Positions 5,648-12,795 are shown, counted from the first letter of the stretch. The stretch: DNA of 14,095 nucleotides from CG2-30-40-21 sp043806395 (GCA_043806395.1 JAZDHC010000308.1:1-14095), one strand, 5' to 3'. Notes: a model not told the origin generated them from the sequence alone. A program made the numbers and translations.

Positions 5648-6508
5648 ATGAATGAAACCGCATTGGCCGTATTTGAAAGTAAAAAAATCCGTCGTTATTA
5701 CGATGAACAAACAGAAACATGGTATTTTTCGGTTATTGATGTTATAGAAGCACTTACTGTTTCAATAAATCCGACCGATTACCTGAAAAAGCTCAGAAAA
5801 AGAGATATAGAACTTGGCACCTACCTGGGGACAAATTGTCCCCAGGTAGAAATGGTAACAGAAACAGGCAAAAAAAGAAAAACTCTTGGGGGATCTGTTC
5901 AACATATTTTGCGGCTCGTTCAATCCATCCCATCACCGAAAGCCGAACCATTCAAGCAATGGCTGGCAAAGGTGGGTTATGAACGCATTCAGGATATGAG
6001 CGACCCAGCCCGCTCCCTTGATCGTGCCCGTGAATATTGGCAACAGCATGGTAGAAGCGAAAAGTGGATCCAGCAGCGGATGATGGGGCAGGAAACCCGC
6101 AATAAACTCACTGATTACTGGCAAGACCACGAAATAACCAAAGGAGAGGAATACGCTATTCTCACCAATATCATTCATCAGGAATGGAGCGGTGTTTCAG
6201 TAAAAAAACATAAGGATATCAAGGGTATTAAAACGCAGAATCTGCGTGACCATATGAGCGAAGCGGAGTTGATTTTTACGGCACTTGCAGAACTTTCCAC
6301 AAGGCAAATTGCCGAAAGCGTGGATGCAACCGGAATGGTTGAAAATGCAGATGCAGGCAAAAAAGGCGGCAAAATAGCCAAGAAAGCCCGTTTGGAGCTG
6401 GAGTCGAAAACCGGAAAAAGCGTCATCACATCTGAAAATTATCTTCCACCAGTGAAGAAACAAAAGCAGTTAAAATATAAACCGGACACTATCAAGGAGG
6501 CTGAATGA
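5648..6508 (+). CDS. Bro-N domain protein (DinD/antirepressor-like)
   Basis: A 286-residue protein. The N-terminal 100 residues form a Bro-N-type DNA-binding domain: VFESKKIRRYYDEQTETWYFSV, then IDVIEALT, then LRKRD. A segment around residues 97-118 reads IPSPKAEPFKQWLAKVGYER, typical of Bro-N/DinD relatives encoded in phage and restriction-modification regions. The C-terminal half contains KTQNLRDHMSEAELIFTALAE, as in DNA-damage-inducible protein D relatives, and a basic end. The precise role is unknown; DNA binding or regulation is likely. The ATG at 5648 is supported by AAAGGAGAT at 5631-5639. It overlaps the next gene by four bases. Residues about 59-68 are encoded by a perfect 29-base palindrome at 5821-5849. 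It is foreign to the surrounding efflux operon. Confidence 0.8.
   Translation: MNETALAVFESKKIRRYYDEQTETWYFSVIDVIEALTVSINPTDYLKKLRKRDIELGTYLGTNCPQVEMVTETGKKRKTLGGSVQHILRLVQSIPSPKAEPFKQWLAKVGYERIQDMSDPARSLDRAREYWQQHGRSEKWIQQRMMGQETRNKLTDYWQDHEITKGEEYAILTNIIHQEWSGVSVKKHKDIKGIKTQNLRDHMSEAELIFTALAELSTRQIAESVDATGMVENADAGKKGGKIAKKARLELESKTGKSVITSENYLPPVKKQKQLKYKPDTIKEAE
5821..5849. repeat. Perfect palindrome inside the Bro-N gene
   Basis: The 14-base arms at 5821-5834 (CTACCTGGGGACAA) and 5836-5849 are exact complements around one central base. The palindrome is read in frame as part of GTYLGTNCPQVE. The GGGGACA core resembles the arms of the repeat at 5447-5512. It may be an inserted or gene-converted palindromic unit, or chance folding of a conserved segment. 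Confidence 0.7.
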
Positions 6509-6969
6509 TTACGGCAGCACTTGGCAATACGGAATTACTAAAACTCTACAAGACTGCTTTTCTCTGCAGCCGGGAAATCCCTGCTTCTGTTGTGCTCAAA
6601 TGCTATGACTGGGCCATCGAACAGCGGGACAAAGGCAACTGCGTTATCAGTGGTTTTCATTCCAAGATTGAGAAAGATGTGTTTCATTATCTGCTTGCCG
6701 GTACACAACCGGTCATCATGGCTATGGCACGAGGAATGAAGGAAAAAATCGAGCTGGAATTAAAAGTAGCAGTTGATACCGGCAGATTATTGATTGTTAC
6801 ACCGTTTGAAAACCGTGTAAAACGGGTTACAGCAGAAACCGCTGAAAAGAGAAACCGGTTTATGTTTGAACTGGCGGATGAGGTTGTTATTGGCTATGCC
6901 GGCAAGGGCGGGATGGTAGAGAGACTGGTTGCAGAAGTTAAAGATAAGAAAGTAATCAGGAGTGTGTAA
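6505..6969 (+). CDS. DprA-like Rossmann-fold protein
   Basis: A 154-residue protein resembling the small stand-alone relatives of DNA-processing protein DprA (DNA recombination mediator). The central part reads VISGFHSKIEKDVFHYLLAGTQPVIMAMARGM, with the S-G-F-H-S nucleotide-binding loop region of the family. It is followed by GRLLIVTPFENRVKRVTAETAEKRNRFMFELADEVV, the usual second half. It lacks the extra N- and C-terminal domains of full-length DprA. It is probably cytoplasmic and involved in nucleic-acid handling or defence; the exact role is not known. It is coupled to the Bro-N gene (ATGA overlap). Its stop overlaps the ATPase start by one base (TAATG), and its last codons contain the AGGAG at 6958-6962 that serves the ATPase gene. 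Confidence 0.75.
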   Translation: MITAALGNTELLKLYKTAFLCSREIPASVVLKCYDWAIEQRDKGNCVISGFHSKIEKDVFHYLLAGTQPVIMAMARGMKEKIELELKVAVDTGRLLIVTPFENRVKRVTAETAEKRNRFMFELADEVVIGYAGKGGMVERLVAEVKDKKVIRSV

Positions 6970-7646
6970 TGTTAATAGATATCCAGAATATAATCAAGAT
7001 TTACAAAATGGGAGAGATAGAGGTTCATGCCTTAAGAGGGGTTACATTCCAGATAGCCAAGGGTGAGTTTGTCGCTATTATGGGCTCCTCAGGAAGCGGG
7101 AAGACTACCATGATGGATATTCTAGGTTGTTTGGCAAGACCTACCAAGGGGAAGTATTTCTTAGAAGGACAGGATGTTTCCCGATTAAAAGATGACGAGT
7201 TGGCAGAGATTCGCGGTAAAAAGATTGGCTTTGTCTTCCAGAAGTTTAACCTGTTAGCTCGAACATCAGCCTTACATAATGTAGAGCTTCCCTTGCTTTA
7301 TAATAATACCTCCAAAGCAGAAAGAAGAGAACGAGCACATCAGTCATTAAAGGCTGTCGGGTTAGAGCATAGGATACATCATCGGTCAAATGAATTATCT
7401 GGTGGACAACAACAAAGGGTAGCTATTGCCAGAGCATTGGTAAATAATCCATCTATTTTATTTGCTGATGAACCAACCGGTAATTTAGATAGTCAATCAG
7501 GGGAAGAAATAATGGAAATATTCGATAGATTGCACCAACAGGGAAGCACCATTATCATGGTCACCCATGAAAGGAATATTGCTGAACATGCAAAGCGAGT
7601 CATCCACTTGAAGGATGGGCAGATTATAGAGGATACAGGGATGTAG
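6969..7646 (+). CDS. MacB/LolD-type ABC transporter ATP-binding protein
   Basis: A 225-residue ATPase powering the export system. Walker A GSSGSGKT is at 39-46, the Q-loop glutamine at 91, the LSGGQ signature at 143-147, Walker B ILFADE at 163-168 and the switch histidine at 200. The start (IYKMGEIEVHALRGVTFQIAKGEFVAIMG) and the FADEPTGNLD segment are typical of the MacB/LolD/FtsE branch. These ATPases work mechanically with FtsX/MacB-type permeases. In MacB proper the ATPase and permease are fused; here they are separate genes. The ATG at 6969 uses AGGAG at 6958-6962, which lies in the DprA-like gene. A MITE now separates it from its permease. Confidence 0.95.
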   Translation: MLIDIQNIIKIYKMGEIEVHALRGVTFQIAKGEFVAIMGSSGSGKTTMMDILGCLARPTKGKYFLEGQDVSRLKDDELAEIRGKKIGFVFQKFNLLARTSALHNVELPLLYNNTSKAERRERAHQSLKAVGLEHRIHHRSNELSGGQQQRVAIARALVNNPSILFADEPTGNLDSQSGEEIMEIFDRLHQQGSTIIMVTHERNIAEHAKRVIHLKDGQIIEDTGM

Positions 7647-7669
7647 ATGCAAATGTCATGATTAGAGAT

Positions 7670-7823
7670 GAAAGTTTGGCATGGTTCAAAATTGTTCACC
7701 GCAGGGTCACAGATGATACAGAGAATTACAACCCCCTAACCCCCTTTTCTAAGGGGGAATTAGAGAAACATAGATACTTGCTTGCTCAATTTGTTACCCT
7801 GATTTGAACCATGCCGAAAGTTT
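7670..7823. mobile_element. 138-bp MITE with 8-bp target duplications (family copy A)
   Basis: The element runs from GGCATGGTTCAAA at 7678-7690 to its exact complement TTTGAACCATGCC at 7803-7815. Both sides carry the direct repeat GAAAGTTT (7670-7677 and 7816-7823), a perfect 8-base target duplication. Inside are a CACCGCAGGGTCACAG-type segment and a CCCCCTTTTCTAAGGGGG hairpin near 7741-7757. There is no transposase gene. It shares ends and internal sequence with the copy at 13740-13908. Removing it restores a short ATPase-permease gap. Confidence 0.85.
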
Positions 7824-7838
7824 CGATTATAATCGAAA
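7821..7838. promoter_or_regulatory. Perfect 18-bp palindrome, candidate operator
   Basis: TTTCGATTATAATCGAAA is its own complement. It overlaps the right target duplication of the MITE and lies 52 bases before the permease start. Close half-site relatives occur at 5404 and 7853, and TTTGATTATCAAA occurs at 9601 in front of the MarR gene. A dimeric repressor such as that MarR protein could bind it. Confidence 0.55.
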
Positions 7839-7843
7839 GTATT

Positions 7844-7876
7844 GGACAAAAGTTTCGGTTATATGATATTATACGA
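7844..7876 (+). promoter_or_regulatory. Extended -10 promoter-like block, copy 2
   Basis: TG-A-TATTAT at 7864-7872 forms an extended -10, with TGGACA at 7843-7848 as a possible -35 (18-base spacer). The block matches 5395-5427 at 27 of 33 positions. It ends just before the ribosome-binding site GAGGAG at 7875-7880, so transcripts would have a very short leader. Confidence 0.5.
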
Positions 7877-7889
7877 GGAGATAATCATT

Positions 7890-9116
7890 ATGAATCTTGC
7901 TGAAGGTTTTAGCACAGGATTAAACGGGCTGGCTGCCAATAAACTTCGCTCAGGATTGACCATGTTGGGCATTGTCATTGGAGTAGCCGCAGTAATTGCT
8001 ATGGTTTCCATTGGTGAAGGGGCAAAACAGGCTATTACCAAACGGATTGAATCTATGGGTTCTAATCTGCTGATGGTTCGTCCTCAGAGAGAAGATGATA
8101 AAAAGACAACGGATGCTACTGGCAAATCCCCTGGGCTGACCAATGAGGATGGATTAGCCATCTTAAAAGAATGCCCTTCTGTCCAAAATGTTGCCTGTGA
8201 AATTTCCTTAAAGGGTCAAGCTAAATACATGGATAAAGACTGGGATACAAGCATAACAGGAACTATCCCTTTCTATCAGGAGGTAAAAAACTTTCATGCA
8301 GAGGAAGGAAGGTTTCTCTCGCCACAGGATATAGAGGAGTGGAAAAAGGTATGCGTTCTTGGAAAGACTGTGGTCAGAGAACTCTTCAAGGAAGAAAACC
8401 CCATTGGCAAAACGATTAAGCTAAAGAATGAAAGATTTATCTGTATTGGGATAATGGAAGGAAAGGGACAGACCGGCTGGCAGGATGCGGATGATGTTAT
8501 TTTTATTCCTCAGACCACAGCACAAAAAAGGTTTACCGGAGATACAAAGGTTACCGGCTTACTCGTCCAGACTAAAGGCTCAGAAGTGGCTGAATCTGCT
8601 GTTTCTGAGGTAGAAGCAGTTCTAACCAAAAGACACAAGAATGTTATTGACTTTGAGGTTCGCAGTCAGGAGGAGATATTGAAAACAATGCAGGAGGCTA
8701 CCCAGACATTTAAGTTGCTACTGGGTGGCATAGCGGCTATTTCTTTGTTAGTGGGCGGGATTGGGATTATGAACATTATGCTTGTCTCGGTTACTGAACG
8801 CACCAGAGAGATAGGCTTGCGGAAATCTGTTGGTGCCAAAAGGCGGGATATTCTGGCACAGTTTCTTATTGAATCAGTAGTAATCAGCATGGCTGGTGGC
8901 ATTATAGGTATCATTTCAGGAATAGGTCTGGGTGTAGCGGTAAGTAAATTGATGAGTAAAGCTATGCAGGGAGGGGCACCAATGACTTCCATAGTATCAT
9001 TAGGGTCTGTAATCTTAGCCTTCTTCTTTGCCGTAGCCATAGGGATATTCTTTGGTATGTATCCAGCTAATAAGGCTTCAAAATTGGATCCGGTTGAGGC
9101 GTTGAGATATGAATAA
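7890..9116 (+). CDS. MacB/FtsX-type ABC transporter permease
   Basis: A 408-residue inner-membrane protein, partner of the ATPase at 6969. The N-terminal helix is at about 22-41 (GLTMLGIVIGVAAVIAMVSIG), followed by a periplasmic domain of roughly 240 residues. Three C-terminal helices start near LLLGGIAAISLLVGGIGIMNIMLVSV. The conserved TERTREIGLRKSVGAKRRDI segment, which couples to the ATPase, and the ending ANKASKLDPVEALRYE are characteristic of MacB permeases. I chose the ATG at 7890 because GAGGAG at 7875-7880 precedes it at good spacing. An in-frame TTG at 7842 would add 16 residues, but lies inside the promoter-like block. With the TolC and adaptor genes upstream it completes a MacAB-TolC-like exporter for drugs, peptides or envelope components; the substrate cannot be told from sequence. 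Confidence 0.93.
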   Translation: MNLAEGFSTGLNGLAANKLRSGLTMLGIVIGVAAVIAMVSIGEGAKQAITKRIESMGSNLLMVRPQREDDKKTTDATGKSPGLTNEDGLAILKECPSVQNVACEISLKGQAKYMDKDWDTSITGTIPFYQEVKNFHAEEGRFLSPQDIEEWKKVCVLGKTVVRELFKEENPIGKTIKLKNERFICIGIMEGKGQTGWQDADDVIFIPQTTAQKRFTGDTKVTGLLVQTKGSEVAESAVSEVEAVLTKRHKNVIDFEVRSQEEILKTMQEATQTFKLLLGGIAAISLLVGGIGIMNIMLVSVTERTREIGLRKSVGAKRRDILAQFLIESVVISMAGGIIGIISGIGLGVAVSKLMSKAMQGGAPMTSIVSLGSVILAFFFAVAIGIFFGMYPANKASKLDPVEALRYE

Positions 9117-9118
9117 AA

Positions 9119-9595
9119 GGCACTGCTGCTACACAGCTTTTTCGAAGTGTTGGCGGAACCATTGGCACGGCAATCCTGGGTGGTGTGATGAATAGTCAAT
9201 TAGCCAGCCGACTTTCAAACATAGAACAAGAACCTTTCGTGGCAATGATGAAAGCTGACACCTTCTCAAAGATTGACGGCAATACTGTCCAAAGATTGCT
9301 TAATCCCGATAGCCAGACACAGATACTCTCATCATTTGCTCATTTACCACAATCTCTTGCCAGTTTTGATCATTTTCTGAAGACAATAAAAATCGCTTTC
9401 AGCCATTCAATTGATTCACTGTTTATCGTCAGCACAATCTTAATGTTTCTGGCTTTTATTGTGGTTTTATTCCTCCCACAAATTCCTTTGCGAAAAACCA
9501 ATCGCCCTGTTTTAGAGGAGATAGGTATTGAATTAGAGGAAGAGATGGGGCAGAATGATGTGAAAAAACACTTGACAGGAACATCCGTTTCATGA
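9119..9595 (+). pseudogene. MFS (DHA2/EmrB-like) drug exporter, C-terminal remnant
   Basis: In frame from 9119 the reading is GTAATQLFRSVGGTIGTAILGGVMNSQ. The QLFRSVGGTIGTAILG part is the conserved late-helix motif of 14-helix MFS exporters of the EmrB/QacA type. One more clear transmembrane segment follows (SLFIVSTILMFLAFIVVLFLPQI), then a short acidic tail. About 158 codons remain of roughly 500, with no start codon before the homology and a stop just upstream of it. The homology begins within a few bases of the permease stop, so it looks like a recombination join. A short in-frame product could start at GTG 9185, but it would hold only part of the last helices and is unlikely to transport anything. 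Confidence 0.8.
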
Positions 9596-9620
9596 TATAC
9601 TTTGATTATCAAAATATTTT
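9572..9620 (+). promoter_or_regulatory. Sigma70 promoter and palindromic operator of the MarR operon
   Basis: TTGACA at 9572-9577 and TATACT at 9596-9601 are 18 bases apart. Overlapping the -10 and the start region is TTTGATTATCAAA at 9601-9613 (6-base arms, one central base), followed by the palindrome AAAATATTTT at 9611-9620. This is the usual placement for autorepression by a MarR-type dimer. The promoter itself lies inside the end of the MFS remnant. Confidence 0.7.
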
Positions 9621-9656
9621 ATTTTCAAAGCTATCTTTCTTAAGGAGTAAACCGTT

Positions 9657-10124
9657 ATGGAGAAGGAAACAGTAGCCAGCCGTGCTGAAAGAATACATTC
9701 CTTTATGCCACAGATAATGAAGAATTTGTTCTTTGGCGCAAGACAAGGGCTTGAGCATCCAGACATAACGATTACTCAAATAAAGGCACTTCATATCTTA
9801 ATGGAAAATGACAACTGCACTATGAGTGAGTTAAGTGATTGTGCGTTCGTAACCCTTGGAACAATGACTACTACAGTCAATCATCTGGTGAAAAATAAAC
9901 TTGTCAAGCGAACAAGAAGCACCAAGGATCGGAGATTGGTTCGGATACAATTGACAGATTATGGCAAGGGAATTATTGAAGAACACCAACAAAGATGCAA
10001 GGAACAATTAGCCGGGGTCATTCAAGGATTGGAAGAGGAAGAGCAGGAAAGATTGCTTATTGCCTTTTCTGATATTTACTCTATTGTCACCAGAATAAAA
10101 AAGGAAAAGGCAGGGGTTAAATAA
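9657..10124 (+). CDS. MarR-family transcriptional regulator
   Basis: A 155-residue winged-helix regulator. The DNA-binding core runs from about residue 40 to 108: ITQIKALHILMENDNCTMSELSDC, recognition helix TLGTMTTTVNHLVKNKLVKR, then the wing STKDRRLVRIQLTDYGKGII, a hallmark of MarR proteins. The flanking helices form the dimer interface. MarR proteins usually repress neighbouring efflux genes and let go on binding small aromatic ligands. The ATG at 9657 follows TAAGGAG at 9641-9647. Two bases separate its stop from the TolC start, so it is the first gene of a regulator-TolC-adaptor operon. The likely operator is the palindrome at 9601-9613. Confidence 0.93.
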   Translation: MEKETVASRAERIHSFMPQIMKNLFFGARQGLEHPDITITQIKALHILMENDNCTMSELSDCAFVTLGTMTTTVNHLVKNKLVKRTRSTKDRRLVRIQLTDYGKGIIEEHQQRCKEQLAGVIQGLEEEEQERLLIAFSDIYSIVTRIKKEKAGVK

Positions 10125-10126
10125 TA

Positions 10127-11413
10127 ATGAAAACATTTGGTAAAATTGCTGAAATTACATTTATCAGCATAATCTTATTTTCAATGACAGCATTTGCAAC
10201 AGATACAGTTAAACAATTAACCCTTAATGACTGTATTAAGGTAGCACTTGAACAGAACACAGATATTATCATAGCCCATGAAGACCAAAAAATCGCAAAA
10301 GCCCAGACTACCTCAGCCTGGTCTACCGTATGGCCTAAGCTGACCATTGAGACAGACTATGCAAAGGTATATTCCAGACATGACCTGATTGATTCATACA
10401 CAGTAAAGCTATCCGCACAGCAGATCCTATGGAGCGGGCATATTATGCCAGTGCTGGAAGCAGCTAATTATGCCCTGAATCTGGCAGATGATAGCTTCCT
10501 TGTGAAAAAAAACACAGTTATTCTAAACGCAAAAGAGGCATATCTAAATGTACTTAAAATCGAGGAACTTGTCAAATCCACACGAGAGAATAAAAAACTG
10601 ATAGAACAGCTTATCACTCAAACAGAAGAACTCATTTCTGCGGGATTAGCCACCAGAGCAGACCTGCTCAAATTGCAGCTCCAGCTCAAGAATATCGAGC
10701 AGATGGTGATAAATACTGATAATGGGGCAAAGGCAACTAAGCAAACTCTTAACCTATTGCTCGGATTTCCAATAGATCAGGTTATTGAACTTACACCTTA
10801 TAAAACGACTGACTATAATGAATTGTTAAATCTAAACACCAAAGACCTGGTAACAAAGGCTCTAACTCAAAGAAAAGAGCTATCGCAATTAGATTATCAG
10901 ATCAAGTTATTAAATACACAGGCGGCAGTCATAAATAGTGCCACTCAACCTGTGGTTCTCTTCTCCGGCAACTATGGCTTGATCAATGACAAATTATCTT
11001 TTGATGTCAGCAGAGATAAAGACTGGTTGCTTGCCCTTGTGGCTAAATGGACTTTTTTTGATGCCAATGATACTCAGTCAAAGGTGGCCGTTACCAGATC
11101 ATCTATTAAAAAATTACAAGAATTACGCAAACAGTTGATCAACGCTATAGAATTGGAGGTCAATATCATTGTCAACGGCATAACCTCTTCCATCGCCAAA
11201 ATTGATGCTTCTCAAAAGGAACTTGAACTGGCAAAAGAGAATGTACATATATCTAACGAAAAATATATCAATGGCTTAGGTACAAATCTGGATCTCATCG
11301 ATAGTCAAACATCGCTGCTAACCGCACAAACTAACTTAATTAATGCAAATTATGATCTGGAAATTGCAAAGGCACGGCTTTATAAGGCTATCGGAGAGAT
11401 GGTGATCAGGTAA
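10127..11413 (+). CDS. TolC-family outer-membrane efflux protein (second copy)
   Basis: A 428-residue channel protein. Residues 1-24 form a signal peptide ending AFA. The mature part starts with the family segment KQLTLNDCIKVALEQNTDI and continues with long helical stretches rich in Ala, Leu, Glu and Lys. The second repeat begins near TKDLVTKALTQRKELSQLDYQIKLL. It differs clearly from the first TolC copy and belongs to the MarR-controlled operon. It should pair with the lipoprotein adaptor that follows. Its stop codon lies inside the first unit of a 15-base tandem repeat. No transporter gene of its own follows within the window. Confidence 0.92.
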   Translation: MKTFGKIAEITFISIILFSMTAFATDTVKQLTLNDCIKVALEQNTDIIIAHEDQKIAKAQTTSAWSTVWPKLTIETDYAKVYSRHDLIDSYTVKLSAQQILWSGHIMPVLEAANYALNLADDSFLVKKNTVILNAKEAYLNVLKIEELVKSTRENKKLIEQLITQTEELISAGLATRADLLKLQLQLKNIEQMVINTDNGAKATKQTLNLLLGFPIDQVIELTPYKTTDYNELLNLNTKDLVTKALTQRKELSQLDYQIKLLNTQAAVINSATQPVVLFSGNYGLINDKLSFDVSRDKDWLLALVAKWTFFDANDTQSKVAVTRSSIKKLQELRKQLINAIELEVNIIVNGITSSIAKIDASQKELELAKENVHISNEKYINGLGTNLDLIDSQTSLLTAQTNLINANYDLEIAKARLYKAIGEMVIR

Positions 11414-11485
11414 TCGGTGATCAGGTAATCGGTGATCAGGTAATTGTTTTCCTTACCGATAACCCGATTACCGATTACTGATTAC
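11401..11485. repeat. Triple 15-bp tandem repeat forming a hairpin with inverted units
   Basis: Three units of GGTGATCAGGTAATC lie at 11401-11415, 11416-11430 and 11431-11445; the last has one change. The first unit supplies the stop codon of the TolC gene (11411-11413). Downstream at about 11453-11485 are inverted relatives (TTACCGATAACCCGATTACC and on). The two arms could form a long imperfect stem between the TolC stop and the adaptor ribosome-binding site, which may protect or attenuate the mRNA. Read-through of the stop would enter the repeat. Confidence 0.75.
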
Positions 11486-11512
11486 TTTTCCAAAGCACAA
11501 CAGGAGGAAAAC

Positions 11513-12547
11513 ATGAAAACGACAAAAATACTCATAATCATAATGCTCACCATGATTTCATTTGGCTGCGACAATAAAAAGAAAGATACAATAGAGAAAC
11601 CTGTACAGGAGAAAATTGTAAAAGTATTTCTGGCTAAACCTGGATCTTTTATCCAAACACGCACTGTATCCGCTGAAACTTTAGGCATCAAGGACATAAC
11701 GCTCAGCTCTGAGACAAACGGTAAGGTTGAATGGATGAAGGTATCTGTAGGAGACACCGTTCAAGCGGGACAGCTTATCGCCAGGATTGATGAGCAAATG
11801 GCAAAAGCTCAATTGGATGTTGCTTCTGCCAACTACAATTTTGCTTTAAGCAACTATGAAAGGCAAAAACAGATATATGACAAAAAAATAATCTCTGACC
11901 AGCAGTTTGACGCAGCCAGAACACAGATGGAAACCGCAAAAGCAGGACTTAAACTATCACAGATACAAATGAAAAACACCAGCATATACGCTCCATTTGG
12001 CGGAATTGTTGCAGCTTCGTTTGTTAATGAGAATGAGTTGACAAATATCGGCAGGCCAGTTGTACGGATTGTCAATCTGGACACTATAAAAATTGTTGTA
12101 GCCGTAGTCGAACAAGACATGACCAACTTACACATTAACGAGAAGGCTACAGTAGAAATCCATAGTATTAAGAACGGTCAGTATAGTGGCTCTATCCACA
12201 AAATCGGTTTTGTTGCTGACCCATCTTCTAAAACATTTCCAGTAGAAATACTTATAAGTAATCCAGACCATACCATCAAGGCTGGAATGGTCAGTACTGT
12301 CAAATTCACTATCAACCATTACAACAATGTATTTGTTGTACCACAAGATCTTATTGTCGAAGGAGAGGACTCGAAAGGGATAATGACCGTATCAAACAAT
12401 GTTGTTAAACTTAAAAAAGTTGAAGTTGCTCTGCCGGAAAAAGACAAAATAGCCGTACTATCGGGTATTTCCGAGGGAGACAAAATTATATATGTTGGAC
12501 ACAAAGGCGTTTCTGATGGGGACATGGTAACTATTGTCGAAAATTGA
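11513..12547 (+). CDS. Lipoprotein RND-type membrane-fusion (adaptor) protein
   Basis: A 344-residue periplasmic adaptor. The start is a lipoprotein signal (ILIIIMLTMISFGC) with lipid attachment likely at C19, although the lipobox is not ideal. The lipoyl halves are TNGKVEWMKVSVGDTVQAGQLIARID and NTSIYAPFGGIVAASFVNENELT, with a short alpha-hairpin between them, as in RND-pump adaptors. A beta-barrel and membrane-proximal region follows and ends with GISEGDKIIYVGHKGVSDGDMV. I chose the ATG at 11513 because AGGAGG lies at 11502-11507. An upstream in-frame ATG at 11444 would read through the repeat hairpin and destroy the signal peptide. An inner-membrane RND pump would normally come next, but the operon stops here. 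Confidence 0.9.
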   Translation: MKTTKILIIIMLTMISFGCDNKKKDTIEKPVQEKIVKVFLAKPGSFIQTRTVSAETLGIKDITLSSETNGKVEWMKVSVGDTVQAGQLIARIDEQMAKAQLDVASANYNFALSNYERQKQIYDKKIISDQQFDAARTQMETAKAGLKLSQIQMKNTSIYAPFGGIVAASFVNENELTNIGRPVVRIVNLDTIKIVVAVVEQDMTNLHINEKATVEIHSIKNGQYSGSIHKIGFVADPSSKTFPVEILISNPDHTIKAGMVSTVKFTINHYNNVFVVPQDLIVEGEDSKGIMTVSNNVVKLKKVEVALPEKDKIAVLSGISEGDKIIYVGHKGVSDGDMVTIVEN

Positions 12548-12795
12548 CAACATCGCCAGTTTTTTTACAGTAATCTGACTCTGAGTAAGTTTGCCAAGAT
12601 TAGCACCATTTAATCCATTCCAACTCTCTGTATCCAATAAGCTTAAGCCACTAAACAATCTGTTCCCACTGCTTGCCTTTTGTTGGCTGAATGGATCTTC
12701 ACCTAACGCAGTCATGGTAATGTTTCTAAAATCACTTGCAAATTTAGCCCTATCCCCTGCAATCATACCAGCCTTAATCAATCCACTAACTGCTT
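12548..12795 (-). other. Unidentified coding-like fragment between adaptor and MNT gene
   Basis: This 248-base stretch has no gene I recognise. On the minus strand one frame is open from about 12810 down to the adaptor stop. It reads HVFKDVKAVSGLIKAGMIAG and later NRLFSGLSLLDTESWNGLNG. The codon and residue mix looks like real protein, but there is no start with a ribosome-binding site, and the frame then enters the antisense of the adaptor gene. It is best seen as a remnant of an unknown gene brought in by rearrangement, where a pump gene might have been expected. Confidence 0.35.

Noticed and set aside
8666..9199. Minus-strand ORF of 177 codons under the permease gene
   Set aside because: It is a shadow of the strongly supported MacB-type permease; the length comes from codon bias on the opposite strand.
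11401..11485. Short CRISPR-like array
   Set aside because: The units are contiguous 15-base tandem copies with no spacers, and there are no cas genes.
11444..11512. Upstream ATG for the second adaptor
   Set aside because: It would translate repeat DNA, lacks a ribosome-binding site and would mask the lipoprotein signal starting at 11513.
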